From Culex pipiens pallens (taxonomy: Eukaryota > Arthropoda > Insecta > Diptera > Culicidae), in NCBI RefSeq assembly GCF_016801865.2, contig NC_068939.1, positions 94,010,067 to 94,074,066 on the forward strand: 64,000 nucleotides of DNA. Direction: 5' to 3'. Shown here piece after piece: positions 10,881-23,665 of this stretch. Under the pieces are notes generated by a model that saw nothing but the letters and a program-made list of their open reading frames with translations, was not told where the DNA came from and did not search any database. Positions within the stretch are counted from its first letter, which is position 1. Every line of letters starts with the position of its first letter. Both the position numbers and the translations under genes were made by a program.

Positions 10881-11939
10881 GCAAATTTCAAAAATAGTAA
10901 ATAAATGACGCTTTACTCTTCATAAAATCGATCGATTCGAGTTGGAATAATTTTTTACGATCATTTACGATGAAAATTATCGCGAAAAGAACAGGACTGC
11001 GCGTCCCCTGAAGTACTGCACTTATGATGTCCAATAAGTTATAATAACCAATCACCCCATGCACACAAACAGCGACATAAAAGAAATGAAAAAGAGCATG
11101 CAAAAACAGGACAGCGCGTCCGCGTGGTCAGCGCACTAATCCACAAAACTTACGCTTATGGAATGAATATAAACTATTTTATTTTTGACAACCTTTTTAA
11201 AAGTTTTTTTTTTTTTGTAATATCATTTGAAAATAAGATATTTACATCTTCCGGCCAAGATCAACATTTAGAATTGTTTGACCTTTTTTTTACCTTGAAC
11301 ATGTTGGATGGAAATTGAACTGATATAATTAATTTTTTAAAAAAGGTTTGTGTTAGAAGAATTCATTACTAAGTATTTGAGAAATTACAGATTGAAGTTA
11401 TAAATTTATGAAGCACGTGAGCAATCAAGGGCGTAAAAAATAAGAATATTGTTGAATTTCAACCACTTTCAAATACTCAAAATCGTTTTAGGGTAATTTG
11501 TAACCGTTGCTAGTCGATCTGGTGAGCGTGTGATTTATGCGCCACTCCCAAAGGGAGATCGCACGCCATGTTTGTTTGCCCGGTCGAGACTCTTTTAAAA
11601 GACGAGCCCATTTTGAACTGATCCTCATCGGAGTATTCAGGATCGAACCAGCTAGATCACCGAGAACTGCCACTAAACGAAACCGAGAATCCGTCACGCC
11701 AACCACAAGAAATTACCCAGACAACTTACTCCAGTGTGTTGCTTCCCATGCCTAAAAGCTCATCATCGGCAGTGCCGCCACCTGCCACCAGGCAGCGCTT
11801 CGATCGTTGCAGTGCATTCGACGCCAAGCTCTGTCATTCAGAAAACAGAACGAAAAAAGACGACGAAAAGTGACATAACTCCAGATTCAATCAACCAAAA
11901 AACTGTTTCCCTAACCGTGCTCATGTGCTCTTCCCATCT
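10881..11939. other. No gene seen
   Basis: Probably the diverged remainder of the R5 copy up to about 11300, then unique sequence. A 9-bp inverted pair GGGTAATTT/AAATTACCC at 11491 and 11710 has no target duplication. Confidence 0.35.
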
Positions 11940-12740
11940 TCCAGCAATCAGCTGATCAAATCGGCTACTGCTTCGAAATTGCGCGCGCGCGCGTTTAGAT
12001 TTTGGGGGTCATCCACGTGTGGCGTAGAAACCGTGGGATTAAAGTTCGCTCCTCAAACTTTGGACGCGTCCGTCAAGGGCGGACTCGCGTCTGCCGCCTC
12101 GGCACTAGGCCGGCAAAAATCGAGCTACGTCAGCTAGGGACGTGCTTCTTCCCACAAGTGCAAATAGAACGGACTCACCGAATGATGATCTTGTTGCTGC
12201 TGTTGTTCTCTGCTGCTGGTGGCTGGTTGCTCAGCTCAGGGACGACACGTGGCCGTCAGCTGATAAACAGCTGACCGGAATGCGGGACTCAGCCTTACGG
12301 GGTGGCTCGGGCCGGTTCAGACGTTTCCCGGTTCCGCGGCTGTCAGCGTTCGGCAACCGGACAGGAAGCTCCGGCCTTATGGTTGACTCAGGCCGGGACT
12401 AACGATCTCCGCTGTCCTTCAGTGGTGGTTCAGGGACCCTCCCTTCTTCACCGGGGCGATGTGGTGACGGATCGCCTCCTAGCGTGCGCTCACGCTCTTC
12501 GTCCTCGTGCTTCGCCTGGTGACGTACGGCGACAACGAGAAGTGCGGTGCGCGGGGAACTTCGTCTCCGTTTTCCTCTGCTGCTTCTGCTGCTCGTGTGT
12601 TCGCGCTGCTGCTGGGCTGGTGCTGCTGCGGGAATGGTTAGCGCTGTTGCTAACGGGCGAACTCTTTCACTCCTGTTCGAACAAATTCTATGAGCACATG
12701 CACGGTTTTCTAGTGAGCACTGTTACCTTCTAGCTCCTGT
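11940..12740 (-). promoter_or_regulatory. GC-rich patch, possible host 5' exon/promoter
   Basis: A GC- and CpG-rich island in AT-rich surroundings, with CAG/CTG-rich runs. On the reverse strand a good splice donor (CG|GTGAGT, intron starting at 12178) follows a CAG-rich stretch resembling an insect 5' untranslated exon. No start codon with a convincing frame follows. This is an inference from composition and one splice site. Confidence 0.25.
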
Positions 12741-13321
12741 TCGCACACGAAAAATTACTTTAGCTAGCGCACACACAAAATAACTGTACGGGAAACTAAC
12801 GAAAAACGGAAATTTAATTAGAAGACCAAATAAGGAACACGTCAAAATACTAAATTACTTTTTGTACAAAAAGCCAAAAACTCGCGGTACAAAAAGCGCA
12901 CTTCCACTCTCGTTGATAGCTGGGGACAAAGTGAACGAGCCCTGGAGTCCTCAGAATAGGGAAGGTCGCAACGGACGCTCAATCGGTTTGACTGGAATTA
13001 CGTCATTCCTTGAGATGCTCTCTGGGTAACTGCGTGCGACAAAAGTAGCGAACTCCCCATCCCTTTTTAGCAACTGTGTTCTCGGGTCTAGCTGTGGTGT
13101 TCTCTCACTGAGGTAGTTCAAGATCGGCTCATCTCTCTCAAGAGTCTCTCTCCGGGCAATCGGTCCAAAACAGGTTGAGTTACCGTGGTGAATACAACGG
13201 TTGTTTTACAGAAAAGTGCAAGCGGAGTTTGACTCGTGGATTTTATTGCAAAATGTAAATAAATAACAATAAACATTGAAACAAATAAATAAATAATTTT
13301 GCCAAACAGGCCAACTGTTAC
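12741..13321. other. No gene seen
   Basis: Unique-looking sequence ending in an AATAAATAAATAA-rich stretch. No exon, RNA gene or repeat supported. Confidence 0.4.
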
Positions 13322-14661
13322 AAATTCTCCGCCAACTCACACAGCAGTTGCCCCGACCCCTCTTCGATTTGCGTGAAACTTTGTCTTAAGGGGTAACTTT
13401 TGTTCCTGATCACGAATCCGAGGTCCGTTTTTTGATATCTCGTGACGGAGAGGCGGTACGACCCCTTTCATTTTTGAGCATGCGAAAAATGAGGTGTTTT
13501 TCAATCATTTGCAGTCTGAAACAGCGATGAGATAGAAATTTGGTGTCAAAGGAACTTTTATGTAAAATAAGACGCCCAATTTGATGGCGTACTCAGAATT
13601 TCGAAAAAAACGTATTTTTCATCGAAACAAACACTAAAAAAGTTTTAAAAATTCTCCCATTTTCCGTTACTTAACTGTAAAAAAATTTGGAACATGTCAT
13701 TTTGTGGGAAATTTAATGTACTTTTCAAATCTACATTGACCCTGAAGGGTCATTTTTTCATTTAGAACAAAATTTTTCATTTTAAAATTTCGTGTTTTTT
13801 CTAACTTTGCAGGATTATTTTTTAGAGTGTTACAATGTTCTACAAAGTTGTAGAGCAGACAATTACAAAAATTTTGATGCATAGACATAAGGGGTTTGCT
13901 TATAAACATCACGAGTTTTCGCGATTTTACGAAAAAAAGTTTTGAAAAAGTTGGTCGTCATCGATCATGGCCGTTCATGGTCACCCGCGTCAGACACGGA
14001 CGACGAAACAAAGAGAAACGCAAAAAGTAACTTTTTCAAAACTTTTTTTCGTAAAATCGCGATAACTTGTGATGTTTATAAGCAAACCCCTTAAGTCTAT
14101 ATATGAAAATTTTTGTAATTGTCTGCTCTACAACTTTGTAGAACATTGTTACACTCTAAAAAATATTCCTGCAAAGTTAGAAAAAACACGAAATTTTAAA
14201 ATGAAAAATTTTGTTGAAAAAATGACCCTTCCGGGTCAATGTAGATTCGAAAAGAACATTAAATTTCCCATAAAATGACATGTTCCAAAATTTTTTACAG
14301 TCGAGTAACGGAAAATGGGAGAATTTTTAAAACTTTTTTAGTGTTTTTTTTTTCGATGAAAAATACGTTTTTCGGAATTCTGAGTACGCCATCAAATTGG
14401 GCGTCTAATTTTACATAAAAGTCCCTTTGACACCAAATTTCTATCTCATCACCGTTTCAGGCTGCAAATTATTGAAAACACCTCTTTTTTCGCATGTTCA
14501 AAAATGAAAGGGGTCGTACCGCCCCTCCGTCACGAGATATCAAAAAACGGACCTCGGATTCGTGATCAGGGACAAAAGTTACCCCTTAGGGCAAAGTTTC
14601 ACGCAAATCGAAGAGGGGTCGGGGCAACTTTTCCCGATTTCGTGTGAGTTGGTAGAGAATT
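13322..14661. repeat. R2 giant palindrome
   Basis: Two arms of about 650 bp (13322-13985 and 14028-14661) that are inverse copies of each other, around a unique centre of about 40 bp. The outer ends read AATTCTC.(C/T)GCCAACTCACA on the left and its inverse on the right. Single arms occur at 1424-1483 and 1996-2430. The 70-codon frames on each arm mirror one another and are not genes. It is a foldback-type element or two head-to-head copies. Confidence 0.8.
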
Positions 14662-15957
14662 ACAAAAAAAGTTAATTTTAACATAACCTCACATGGCCGT
14701 GTCCGATCGCCACGAAAAATCGTGTTGAAGGTTGCCATTTTCTTAAAAGGCGGTGTCTGTTTATTCTTGACAAAAAATCTGTAAGTTAATCTTTTTTTTT
14801 ATTCATGACTCATTTTTATTTGCTGCGATAACGTTAGGGTTCATCTATAAATCACGTGGACACTTCAAAAGGGGGAAATTACTCTATAAATGAGAGGTAG
14901 GCAACAACCACCTAAAGGTGGAATAAGTCACGTTTTTTTTCTCATAAATGCTCATTCGTGGTCCAGACTATGAATGGAGGATTGAAATACCGAGAATTGT
15001 AAATGCTTAACTTTGGTGACGTTTGCCAAATGGGTTGTATCCCTCCACCCAAATTTTGAATCTTTTTTTAATCAGAAACGTATTGATATAATAATCAGTT
15101 ATTTTGAAAACATAAAAAAAACCCGACAGACTCAATTTATAACCTGTCTTGATTGACTTTTTTAATATCTCTTCACCATAGAAAAAAAATCACTTTTTTT
15201 CAAACAAGACTAATGATAGCTTCCGATCCCGAAACATCCGAGAGTGTCCAACCGATTCGTTTATGTCTTCCCGTGGGTCTCCCCTCACCCCCTTTAATTC
15301 GGAATGTCCAAATGCACTGGATGGTGAAATTAATTAAAACTTGCTACAACTTTTCCCGCCTCTCTGTCTGCGCCCCTCTCAACCGCCACAATGCTCTGTT
15401 GGAGACAGCTAAAAATCACACCGTTTCGCCATGGCGCTCCGGGGGAAAATTATCCGTGAAATCTGCTACAATAGACAAATTGAGAGCAAATGAAAAGCGT
15501 CATCCTGTCCCTGGTATTCCTCGAAATGGGATGGAGGAAAAGGTGAAAGCGGGATTCTGGAAAAAAACGAGAAATCCTAACAAAATTAATGGAAACCGTG
15601 GTGGTGACAAAGCTGCCAGCAGTCAGTGCTAACACAATTTACCCCGGTTTGACAATTCACAGAATGACACTTTCAATTGACGACAAGATTGCGCTGCCCA
15701 AGTGGCGAATAAAAAAGAACAACTCTCGTTTTTGGTTGTTGCTATCTTGTTTTGACTTTCATTTCTAAGTTTTTTCAATAACAACAAACTGTGGGTGATT
15801 TATAATTTGAAACTAGATATCACTTGGGTTCATCGTTGTCAATAGTGATTAAACCATTTATTTTTCCTTTTTCTACAAAAAATGTCAACTTCTAGTATCA
15901 TTCCCCAGTATCGCTAGTATATAGAAGAATGAGTTGGACAAGTTTGAGGAAAGGTAA
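14662..15957. other. No gene seen
   Basis: AT-rich sequence followed by a more complex stretch at 15200-15640 with a 159-codon forward frame. That frame lacks any motif I recognise, and its reverse complement is open over much of it as well, so I do not call it. Confidence 0.4.
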
Positions 15958-16117
15958 ATTCTGGAGTTTTTTTTGAAAAGGTCCAATAAACCAAATTTTC
16001 AGTTTTTGCTTTTTGGATGTTTTTCAATACCCCTGACTCAAGGCGGTTTCAAAAACACCCAAAAAGCGAAAACTGGAAATTTGGTTTATTGGACCTTTTC
16101 AAAAAAAACTCCAGAAT
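15958..16117. mobile_element. 160-bp hairpin MITE with TAA duplication
   Basis: Inverted arms of about 65 bp (termini ATTCTGGAGTTTTTTTTGAA) around a loop of about 30 bp. It is flanked by TAA at 15955-15957 and 16118-16120. A TAA duplication is typical of PIF/Harbinger-type MITEs, but I see no other evidence for that family. Confidence 0.8.
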
Positions 16118-16583
16118 TAAACTTGTAAGTCCTTCTGACGCGAAACAAAAACACTCCACCTGTGTGTGTTAGCAAAGTTAAGAAGAAGAACAAGAACAAG
16201 AGCACCGATATCGTGTTAACAGTGCACCGGTATAGTGGTGAAGGTGAATTACTGAAGAAAAGAGAAAATAAAAGGAAAACTTAAATGAACAGGAAAACTC
16301 GAGGGGAGGTTCCGCCCCACCACGACCACCATCACCGAAGAAAATGTAAAAATGTGACACTGTTCTCGGCAGTTGTCTTGTCCCTACCAGCAGCGGCTGG
16401 GTCGGGTTAAGAAGGAGTTCTCGGAGGTGGACCCGGCATGGTTTCAGAAGGAGGTTGATTTTTATCAAGAGCTAAGTTGGGCGGTGTGCGGTGGACGATA
16501 TAATAAATGAGAACATTATATTTTTAATTAAATTATTTATCTTGTCTTGTTCGCAGGTTTGAACTGTTATTTAAACAAGCATA

Positions 16584-16771
16584 GGGGAAATTCTCGTATG
16601 TTTGGCAGGTTAAGCACTTGCTCCTAACTCCATCCAATACGCTGATTTTCACTATTTAAACCTATTTTATCCCTCGATTTATGTTGAAAAGGCTTTTAAT
16701 GAGCTGTAATTGAATGTCAAAGTGCTGATATGGCAACATTAGAGGCACGCTGGAATTAAATGCTGTTCCCC
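16584..16771. mobile_element. TA-flanked MITE (GGGGAA termini), copy 1
   Basis: A 188-bp sequence beginning GGGGAAATT and ending TTCCCC, flanked on both sides by TA (16582-16583, 16772-16773). It is related to 57528-57746 by the shared opening (ATGTTTGGCAGGT) and ending. TA duplications are the signature of Tc1/mariner-mobilised elements. Confidence 0.6.
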
Positions 16772-17831
16772 TACTCTGGTTCGCCTTTAATGAGAGTACT
16801 GTGAATAAGGCTTACGCGAGACTTTAAGTCACGGTGTTATATTGAATGTTTGGCCCTTTTAAAATGTTAGTCTGGATGTTCAAATTTAAAACAAATCTAA
16901 TGATACGTTCGTTGAAGAGCGTTCGTCGGTGCCAGTTTTGGATCATGGTGGCAAACTCGGGCGAAACTAGCGCGAGTTTCCTAAAAAAAACACTTTGACA
17001 GCTTTGAGTGCGGCATTCAGTGCGAAACTAGCCTTCAATCCTTGCTTCAATCGCACGTACCATAAAAGATCCAAAATGTCCAGGAGCACCATTAACTATT
17101 GGCGAAAATTTTAAGAAATATTGCATAATCGTAGTAGACCTTGCAATAGGGTGGTCCAAATCTGGGCTTTCTCGGGGCCAGGGCTTGTGAAATTTCGACT
17201 TTGTTTGTGATAGCTGACAGAACACTCCAATCGTCTTCACCACGACAACCTGATTTTTACATTATACTTTCGCTCGTTTCACACACAAAGGAATGAGTGC
17301 TACGCAAAGTCACTCACACAATCATTGGTTTCCCTCCAGGAGAAAAATCGCCTAGAGCGCGGTCGTTTGACATTCTACCGAGATTCCGATCATCTCTCCT
17401 GATAGCAATCATATGACTCCTGTCACCACGCAGCATACACTAAGAAGAGAGAGACAAAAACGAGAGAAAGAGAAAGAGCACGTTGTCTCGTTCGGGCGGC
17501 TGCTTGAGTAGTGCTCATTTTTCGTTCGTTTCGTCTTCGTGTTTACGTTCATCGACCGTCGCCAAGCAATGATGGTCATGATAGGCGTTGTGTGTCAGCG
17601 ATCAAATATCGTTTTGGGAAATGATCGCTGACAGAAAGTTTTATCGAATATTGAGCAGTCCCGTTCAGTGATAGATTCCTTTTCAAGCATTGCTCGGGGC
17701 TACCCCCTGAAATCAAAGATTGGCCCATCACTAGGCTAAATTCCAAATTTGAGCTCATTCTTACCACGGGAACCCCTCCCTCTAATCGCTTGAAGTTTGT
17801 ATGGAAAAAATCGTCAAAATGTATGGAAAAA
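16772..17831. other. No gene seen
   Basis: Unique-looking sequence with GAGA-rich tracts near 17440-17480. Nothing coding supported. Confidence 0.4.
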
Positions 17832-18696
17832 CGTTACTTAACCCACCTTCAGGTGGTTGATGCCTTCCTCTCATTAATAGAGTGGTTGGTTTTTAATCGT
17901 GTTTTTCCGTAGTATATATAAATTAACACAGGGTTTTAGAACCCAATTCGACATCATAGCAACAATTACATCGATGCTTGAAATGTTAACAAACAGTTCA
18001 TCCTGCTTACGTCAGTTTATGTTTCCATTAGGAAAGATTAGGAACAAACAGGAAGCAGTGCTTCCTTACACATCGTTTTTGGTCCGATTATATTGTTATG
18101 CTTGATAGGAAATAAACAGCACAGCCCTATTCGTCGATCACTGACTTTTTTTCATATATTGAGCTGAATCACCCTGTACAATTGAGTTTCAGTAAACAAA
18201 AACAAATTAAAAAAAAAAACCTGAGGGGAAAATAGATTGAGGTTATGCAAATTCAGACCATTTTTCAAACTGCTTGTAATTTTAGAAAGGTAAGTCAGAT
18301 CTTGCAAATTCTTGATCCACAAGAAAGGTCATTGCAGGACCTTTCTAAAATACAAAAACCACCCTTTTTTGCAAATTGTGAAATTTATTTGCAGCAGTTT
18401 TTTATTCATAATTTTTGATGTGCTGTACTTAATCTTATGAATTTCAATAGAGACTTATGGGATCCTAAAGACAAATCGAATGAGACCAATACGGTCAAAA
18501 TTGGTTCAGCCAGTGACGAGATATTCCAGTGACATTGATTCGGTACACATGTCTTTATACAGCCAAACACACAGATATTTGCTCAGCTGGTGATTCTGAG
18601 CCGATATATACAAATGAAGGTAGGTCTAGGAGGCCTAATTAAAAAGTTCATTTTTCGAGTGATTTTATAGCCTTTCCTCAGTAAGGTAACGAAGGC
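17832..18696 (+). mobile_element. V-family element, short copy C
   Basis: An 865-bp element. It opens with a short palindrome (CACCTTCAGGTG) then GGTTGATGCCTTCCTC, and closes with CCTCAGTAAGG...GAAGGC. It is flanked by runs of five A (17827-17831 and 18697-18701). The 3' domain (GGTTCAGCCAGTG, GATTCTGAGCCGATAT, TAGCCTTTCCTCAG) matches copies A and B, but the 164-bp tandem array is absent. Confidence 0.65.
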
Positions 18697-18889
18697 AAAA
18701 AGCAGCTGTTTTAGTTGTTTACCTGTCGAGGAATAGTCGTCCAATCTTAATCAATTCTCAGATGTAGGACATTCTTTAATTTTTAACAACTTTCCCGAAG
18801 ACTCCATATTTTCATCATTTTTGGCTGAAAAATAATTAGCTTCTGAAAATGACCATTTTTGAGCAGACGGCTCTAAAGTTGTAGGTATT

Positions 18890-18911
18890 GATGAGGACTA
18901 TGAGCATGAGA
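18890..18911. repeat. 22-bp target-site duplication, left
   Basis: Identical to 19910-19931. Both sit in an R1-like context (GTAGGTATTGATGAGGACTA), so the site before insertion is recognisable from other R1 copies. Confidence 0.85.
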
Positions 18912-19909
18912 GCATGAGCATGAGAGACCACCCATGGTTGTCCTTCTCCTTTGCTGAACAGGACCGTAATATCCTTTCAGCTCTACTGATCATAGGCTTC
19001 GACAATAAGTGGTGTTTCCCTTATCAACAGCATGTATGAATGCGCTGAAAAAATAAAACACCATGATTGCCAAAACTAGATCAGTTGCGAATAGGTAACA
19101 GTCATTGGCCACCAACGGCGCCCGCCATGTCAGTTTGTAGACCTCGAGTTTAAGGGACGGAAATGTTAGTTAGCGCAGGTTGCTACTAGGGCAGCTGATT
19201 TACTCTGTGCTTACACCCCACAAGCGCCAGGAACCTGAAAATTTGTTAGTAGGATAGGGTGTTTGGTCAGGATTCATCATAGAAGATGATGATGCGACCC
19301 AAAATCATAGTGTTTGTTGAAAGGTATTATATTTTATTCTCAAGGCAAAAAATCGGTTGCTGCGGATGAGACATTTCCCGTTTAACTGTTGTTAAATTTT
19401 TAATGAAATGGTTTAATCTTAGACAGCCGGCTGTGGAAAGATAAAACCAAATAATATTTATTTATAAAATGAGGTGTTAAACGCAATGCTGCAATGATTG
19501 CGTAGTCTGATTTTTAATTATATAATCATTTAGTTCATGAATTTGTTACGGAATAGACGCGACGAACTCAATCATCAAATGCCTTCCGATCTTCTTTCTG
19601 TTAGCTAGATAAGGTATTGATTTTCGTTGCCTCTCGAGCTACGATGCTATGGAGAGGGCTTAACACACAAACAACCGACGTCGAGCCCTCCGAGCTACGG
19701 AGCTATGGGAAGGTCTTTTCAACACAACGTTCTTGATGAATCAAAATAATTTTGTTACGCGATAAACCTAACGAACTCGGATCGTTTTTATCGAAAACTA
19801 TATCACAATTCACGACAAAAATGCGAAACAAAAGGCACACACAAAAAAATCACTTTTCACTCCGAATATTTTTTTACGACCACGCGCTCCCTTTGCCAAT
19901 TATGCACTC
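18912..19909 (-). mobile_element. R5 retroposon, copy C (998 bp)
   Basis: Bounded by a perfect 22-bp target duplication. Its left edge is a short (GAGCAT)n-type microsatellite, which on the reverse strand is a 3' tail. It shares CTTAGACAGCCGGCTG.GGAAAG with copies A and B. Long duplications plus a microsatellite tail point to LINE-machinery mobilisation. No open reading frame of use is present, so it is non-autonomous. Confidence 0.7.
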
Positions 19910-19931
19910 TGTAGGTATTGATGAGGACTAT
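19910..19931. repeat. 22-bp target-site duplication, right
   Basis: Second copy of 18890-18911, directly abutting the R5 element. Confidence 0.85.
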
Positions 19932-22900
19932 TCAGAAAAAAATAAGATCATAGCTTTTTGTGATTTTTTAATTAACTTTTTTTTCACAGAAAAAAAATTC
20001 CTCAAAATTCGTAGTTTCTCATTTTTGAAAGATTGAGGGACAAAACCCCGCATCTTTTAAGCCATTCAGAAGTATGGACCAAAATTTTGCCGACGGGCTA
20101 TGGTTTTTTATGTTAAATTTTGAAAGGTTGAAAGCTTCATTGGTTGAATATTACATTTTTTTGAGTAATATTACTAAAAAATAAGTAACAATTTTAACTT
20201 GATGAAAATTCACCAGAAAATGATGTAAATTAACAAGTTTCTGGTGTAATATTCCACTTTTTTTACACAAAATCTGTCACCATTCCCTGATGAATATTTT
20301 CATTATTTATTTTCTGTGTACTACGTTAAGTTTACCGCAGAGATGATTCGTTAAAGTGGGTTGAGTTTAAGCACGGAGTATTCTAACTAGAACACAATTT
20401 CGAACTGAATATCAATAGGACTATGTCCCTAACCCTCTATTGCCCAATTTTTTTTTCGAGGCTTTATATTTTTCCCGTGTTCAGGAGGTCATTCTGGGCA
20501 ACTTTTGTTCTACGAAAAACATTTCTTCTCTTGTTTTATGTTTTTCTTGTTTCATGTTTAGTATTTTGATTTGCATTTATCTTGTTTAGTTTATGTTTGT
20601 TTTTTTTTTTTTGTAGTATTTGGCCTATTCTACCAACTTCTATCATTACATATTGCATATCTATTTTTTCATGTTTGTACAGCCACTTTTTCAATTTTTT
20701 GCTTGTTTTTCACATTTTCTGCTATAAACTGGCACCATTATTATTTAAATTGTTAAAAAATACTTAGAGACACAGTTTGGAGCACAACAAAAATTACTGA
20801 ATACTTCTTTTTACTTAAAATATAGGAAATGTTAGTAAAAAACACAGCCAAAGTTGACCCCTAAAACAAATTACATTTTTAAAATCATTGGCAAAGTCAC
20901 ATAAAACAAGTCAAACATCCAACCAATTTTTTTTTTAATTTTAAGAGTACTTCTTTCCAATGCTTTTTAAAGATCAAAAATTGGTTTAAAAATGGGTTTT
21001 GGCGATTTTTTTAATCGAAGCCCGTCTAAAAGTGGGGTTAGGTTTGTAGAGGGTTAACGTGCAAACGATACGTTCCACTGTTCCCCTAGCTCGAAATCCA
21101 CCTGATAGATTCGATTTTTGGCACCAATCTCTTAAACCTGTTGGTAGAAAGTGTGATTTTCCCCCACAAGACAAAAGTTCGCCTTATTTTGACAGGTCAT
21201 AAATTTCCAAACACGTTTCGCTGTGTCCTTTGCCCTTTTGACCCGGAGAGAGAAACCCAACCCTGACCAACACCCACCAGGCAATTGAGCCATTTTTATC
21301 CTGTTCTGTCCTGTCGCGGGTGAACAAGATTCCGAAATAAACACTTGAGGCGCCTCCCAGTGACAGCTGTTGCAACAGAGTCAGTGTCCACCCCTCGTGG
21401 CGTTCCGTCAGTTCGCCGAGGGGCCTCTGATTCGGGAGAGGGAGGTCGGGGTGCAAACCGTGGAAGATGTTTAATTAATTACCCAGGAGGATCCTTCTCT
21501 TGTCCGACCTGCTTCAAATAAAGCTGTCGTGGTGGCGTTTTTAATTATGGTTTGCCTTTTTGGCCTTCCCACAGCAGAAATAGGTCGGTCGGTATCGCAT
21601 TCCTGCCACAGGGCAGCACTTGGTGAATTTGTGTAGTTACGGGTAGCAGCTTCCATTTCAGGAGAAGAACGGAAATATCACTTCCTTGTCGGGTTGAGTT
21701 CTTTTTCGAAGGATAAAAACAAACTCAAATCCACTTACGAATTTGCTGTCTTCCTCAAGATTATATTAATAAGACTGTTCAACAAAGCACTGATAGACAG
21801 TTTTATTTTGCTTTTGAATGTTTGAAAACTCTGCAACTCTAATAGATTCCGTTGACATTTGTTAGGTGGTTCTACATGTTTTCTACGTAAATCTATTTTT
21901 TCAAGTAGGATAAAAGACTTTTCTCTGCCAAGAAATGCAAACAGCAGACTCAACTTAATGATGACCTCAGAGTGACTACGGCCTGGACTATGATATAACG
22001 AATTTATGTGCCCGTTATGAAGTTGGAACAAAGCACGAGCCGAGAGCCTTTAATCGAATGAAGTGTGCGGTCACACACAAACTGCTTGCCCTGGACGGAC
22101 GTAAATTGACCCCACTCTAATCCTTCCAAGATATGGCAAAAGGTACACACCTAAATACGTTTTATTGTTGCCCTGACCGAGGCCAACAGCCCAGAGTAGA
22201 GAGTTGGTTCTCTCGCTATCTCTCTCTCTATGGCCCGGTCACTTGATTGTGTCAGACAGCAAATTAGCACTGTAATGGCATTAGCACGCCATTAAAACGG
22301 TCACTTTGTCGGTTTGGCTTGGTGGGTTTCACCACATTTGGCCATCTACATATGGACGCCGGCGGACAGGACAGGACTTGGGGCACTTCCCGAGAAGTCC
22401 TATCGTGGTCCACAAGGATGGCTCTATTTCTATGGAATATAGTGTACCAAACTTGCTCCACTGCTGTCTTCACTTTCACTCCCTGGCCCATAATGGAGTT
22501 GCATTAGGGTTTGAAGGGGTAAATTACCAGTCTTGGAACAAATTTAAGAATTGTTGCCACAAAAAAACATGAATTTATTGGTATTATGTACAAATGTTTA
22601 AATAAATGTATAATTTTTACCAAACGTTGCCTTTTACCCCATAACTCCCACAAACAAAGCCCCGATAGAGGCTCGGCATTTATGCGGCGGAAGTCATACC
22701 AAACCACACGAAGGCGATCTTTGGTCTAAGGTTGCACTTTGTGGGTCGGAACCGGTCATACCGTTCTTGGTCCGCCAGAAATAGTATTTAACTGTTCTCT
22801 CTTGTGTCTTCACTATCGGTCAACTGCGTCAGAACTTTGTCATCGACCGCTTCGTGCCAAGAAAGTTCGTACATGAATGTTTCAGAGCAGCATTGGGAAT

Positions 22901-23611
22901 TAACTTTTTACCTTATAGGATGTTACTTCTGAAATGTTTAAATGTACAAAAAATACATAATTCAAAAACAACACTGCAACTAATTACGCACAAACATAAC
23001 TGATCCCACTCTAAACATTAAACCCATCCCCACACACACACACATGCATGAGCATTATTTCGTCAATGGCTCTATGCCACTAGTGCCAATCCACACGAAT
23101 GGCTAACACGATTACGATATTAAATTGTTTCGTTTGATGATATGTTAATCTAATAATCGTTGTGGCACTCGGGGACGTGTTTAGGGACGACAATGTGACT
23201 CCCACACCATTTATCAGGTGTACTCCGTAGCGACTAGGGTGATCAAAGTTCGTCGCATGAAATTGGTAACTTCTTTTCCAGTTGAATCACAATTTCAAAT
23301 AGTGCCCAGTCAAGGTTCAAAACCCGAAAATAGCTATGCAAGAAGCAAATCGTGTAACAGGCCATTTTTTGATGGATCTAGACTCAATCAACCCTCCTGA
23401 ATCCGAATCTGCCTGTTGATTTTCCCGATTCTCAAAGAGAACCGAGATATTCAAGGTGGCGTCCAATATGGCGGCGGAATGGAAAAATCACAATAAAAGG
23501 GTTTTCAACTTCCATAAACAACTCAAATTTAACTAATTTGGGGTCGCTGAACACGAATATGACCCCTAGAATACTCCAAAATACTCAGCCTGTTTTTCGA
23601 GTTCATAGAAA
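19932..23611. other. No gene seen
   Basis: The first part is R1-like AT-rich sequence. The stretch 21050-22760 is more GC-balanced and may be conserved non-coding sequence. I see no exon pair with consistent splice sites and no RNA gene. Confidence 0.4.
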
Positions 23612-23665
23612 ATAACAAATAACTTTATAACTTTGGTTAAATGAATTTAAAACTTGACAAATGTG

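Noticed and set aside
11491..11718. Possible MITE with GGGTAATTT termini
   Set aside because: Only nine inverted bases and no target duplication.
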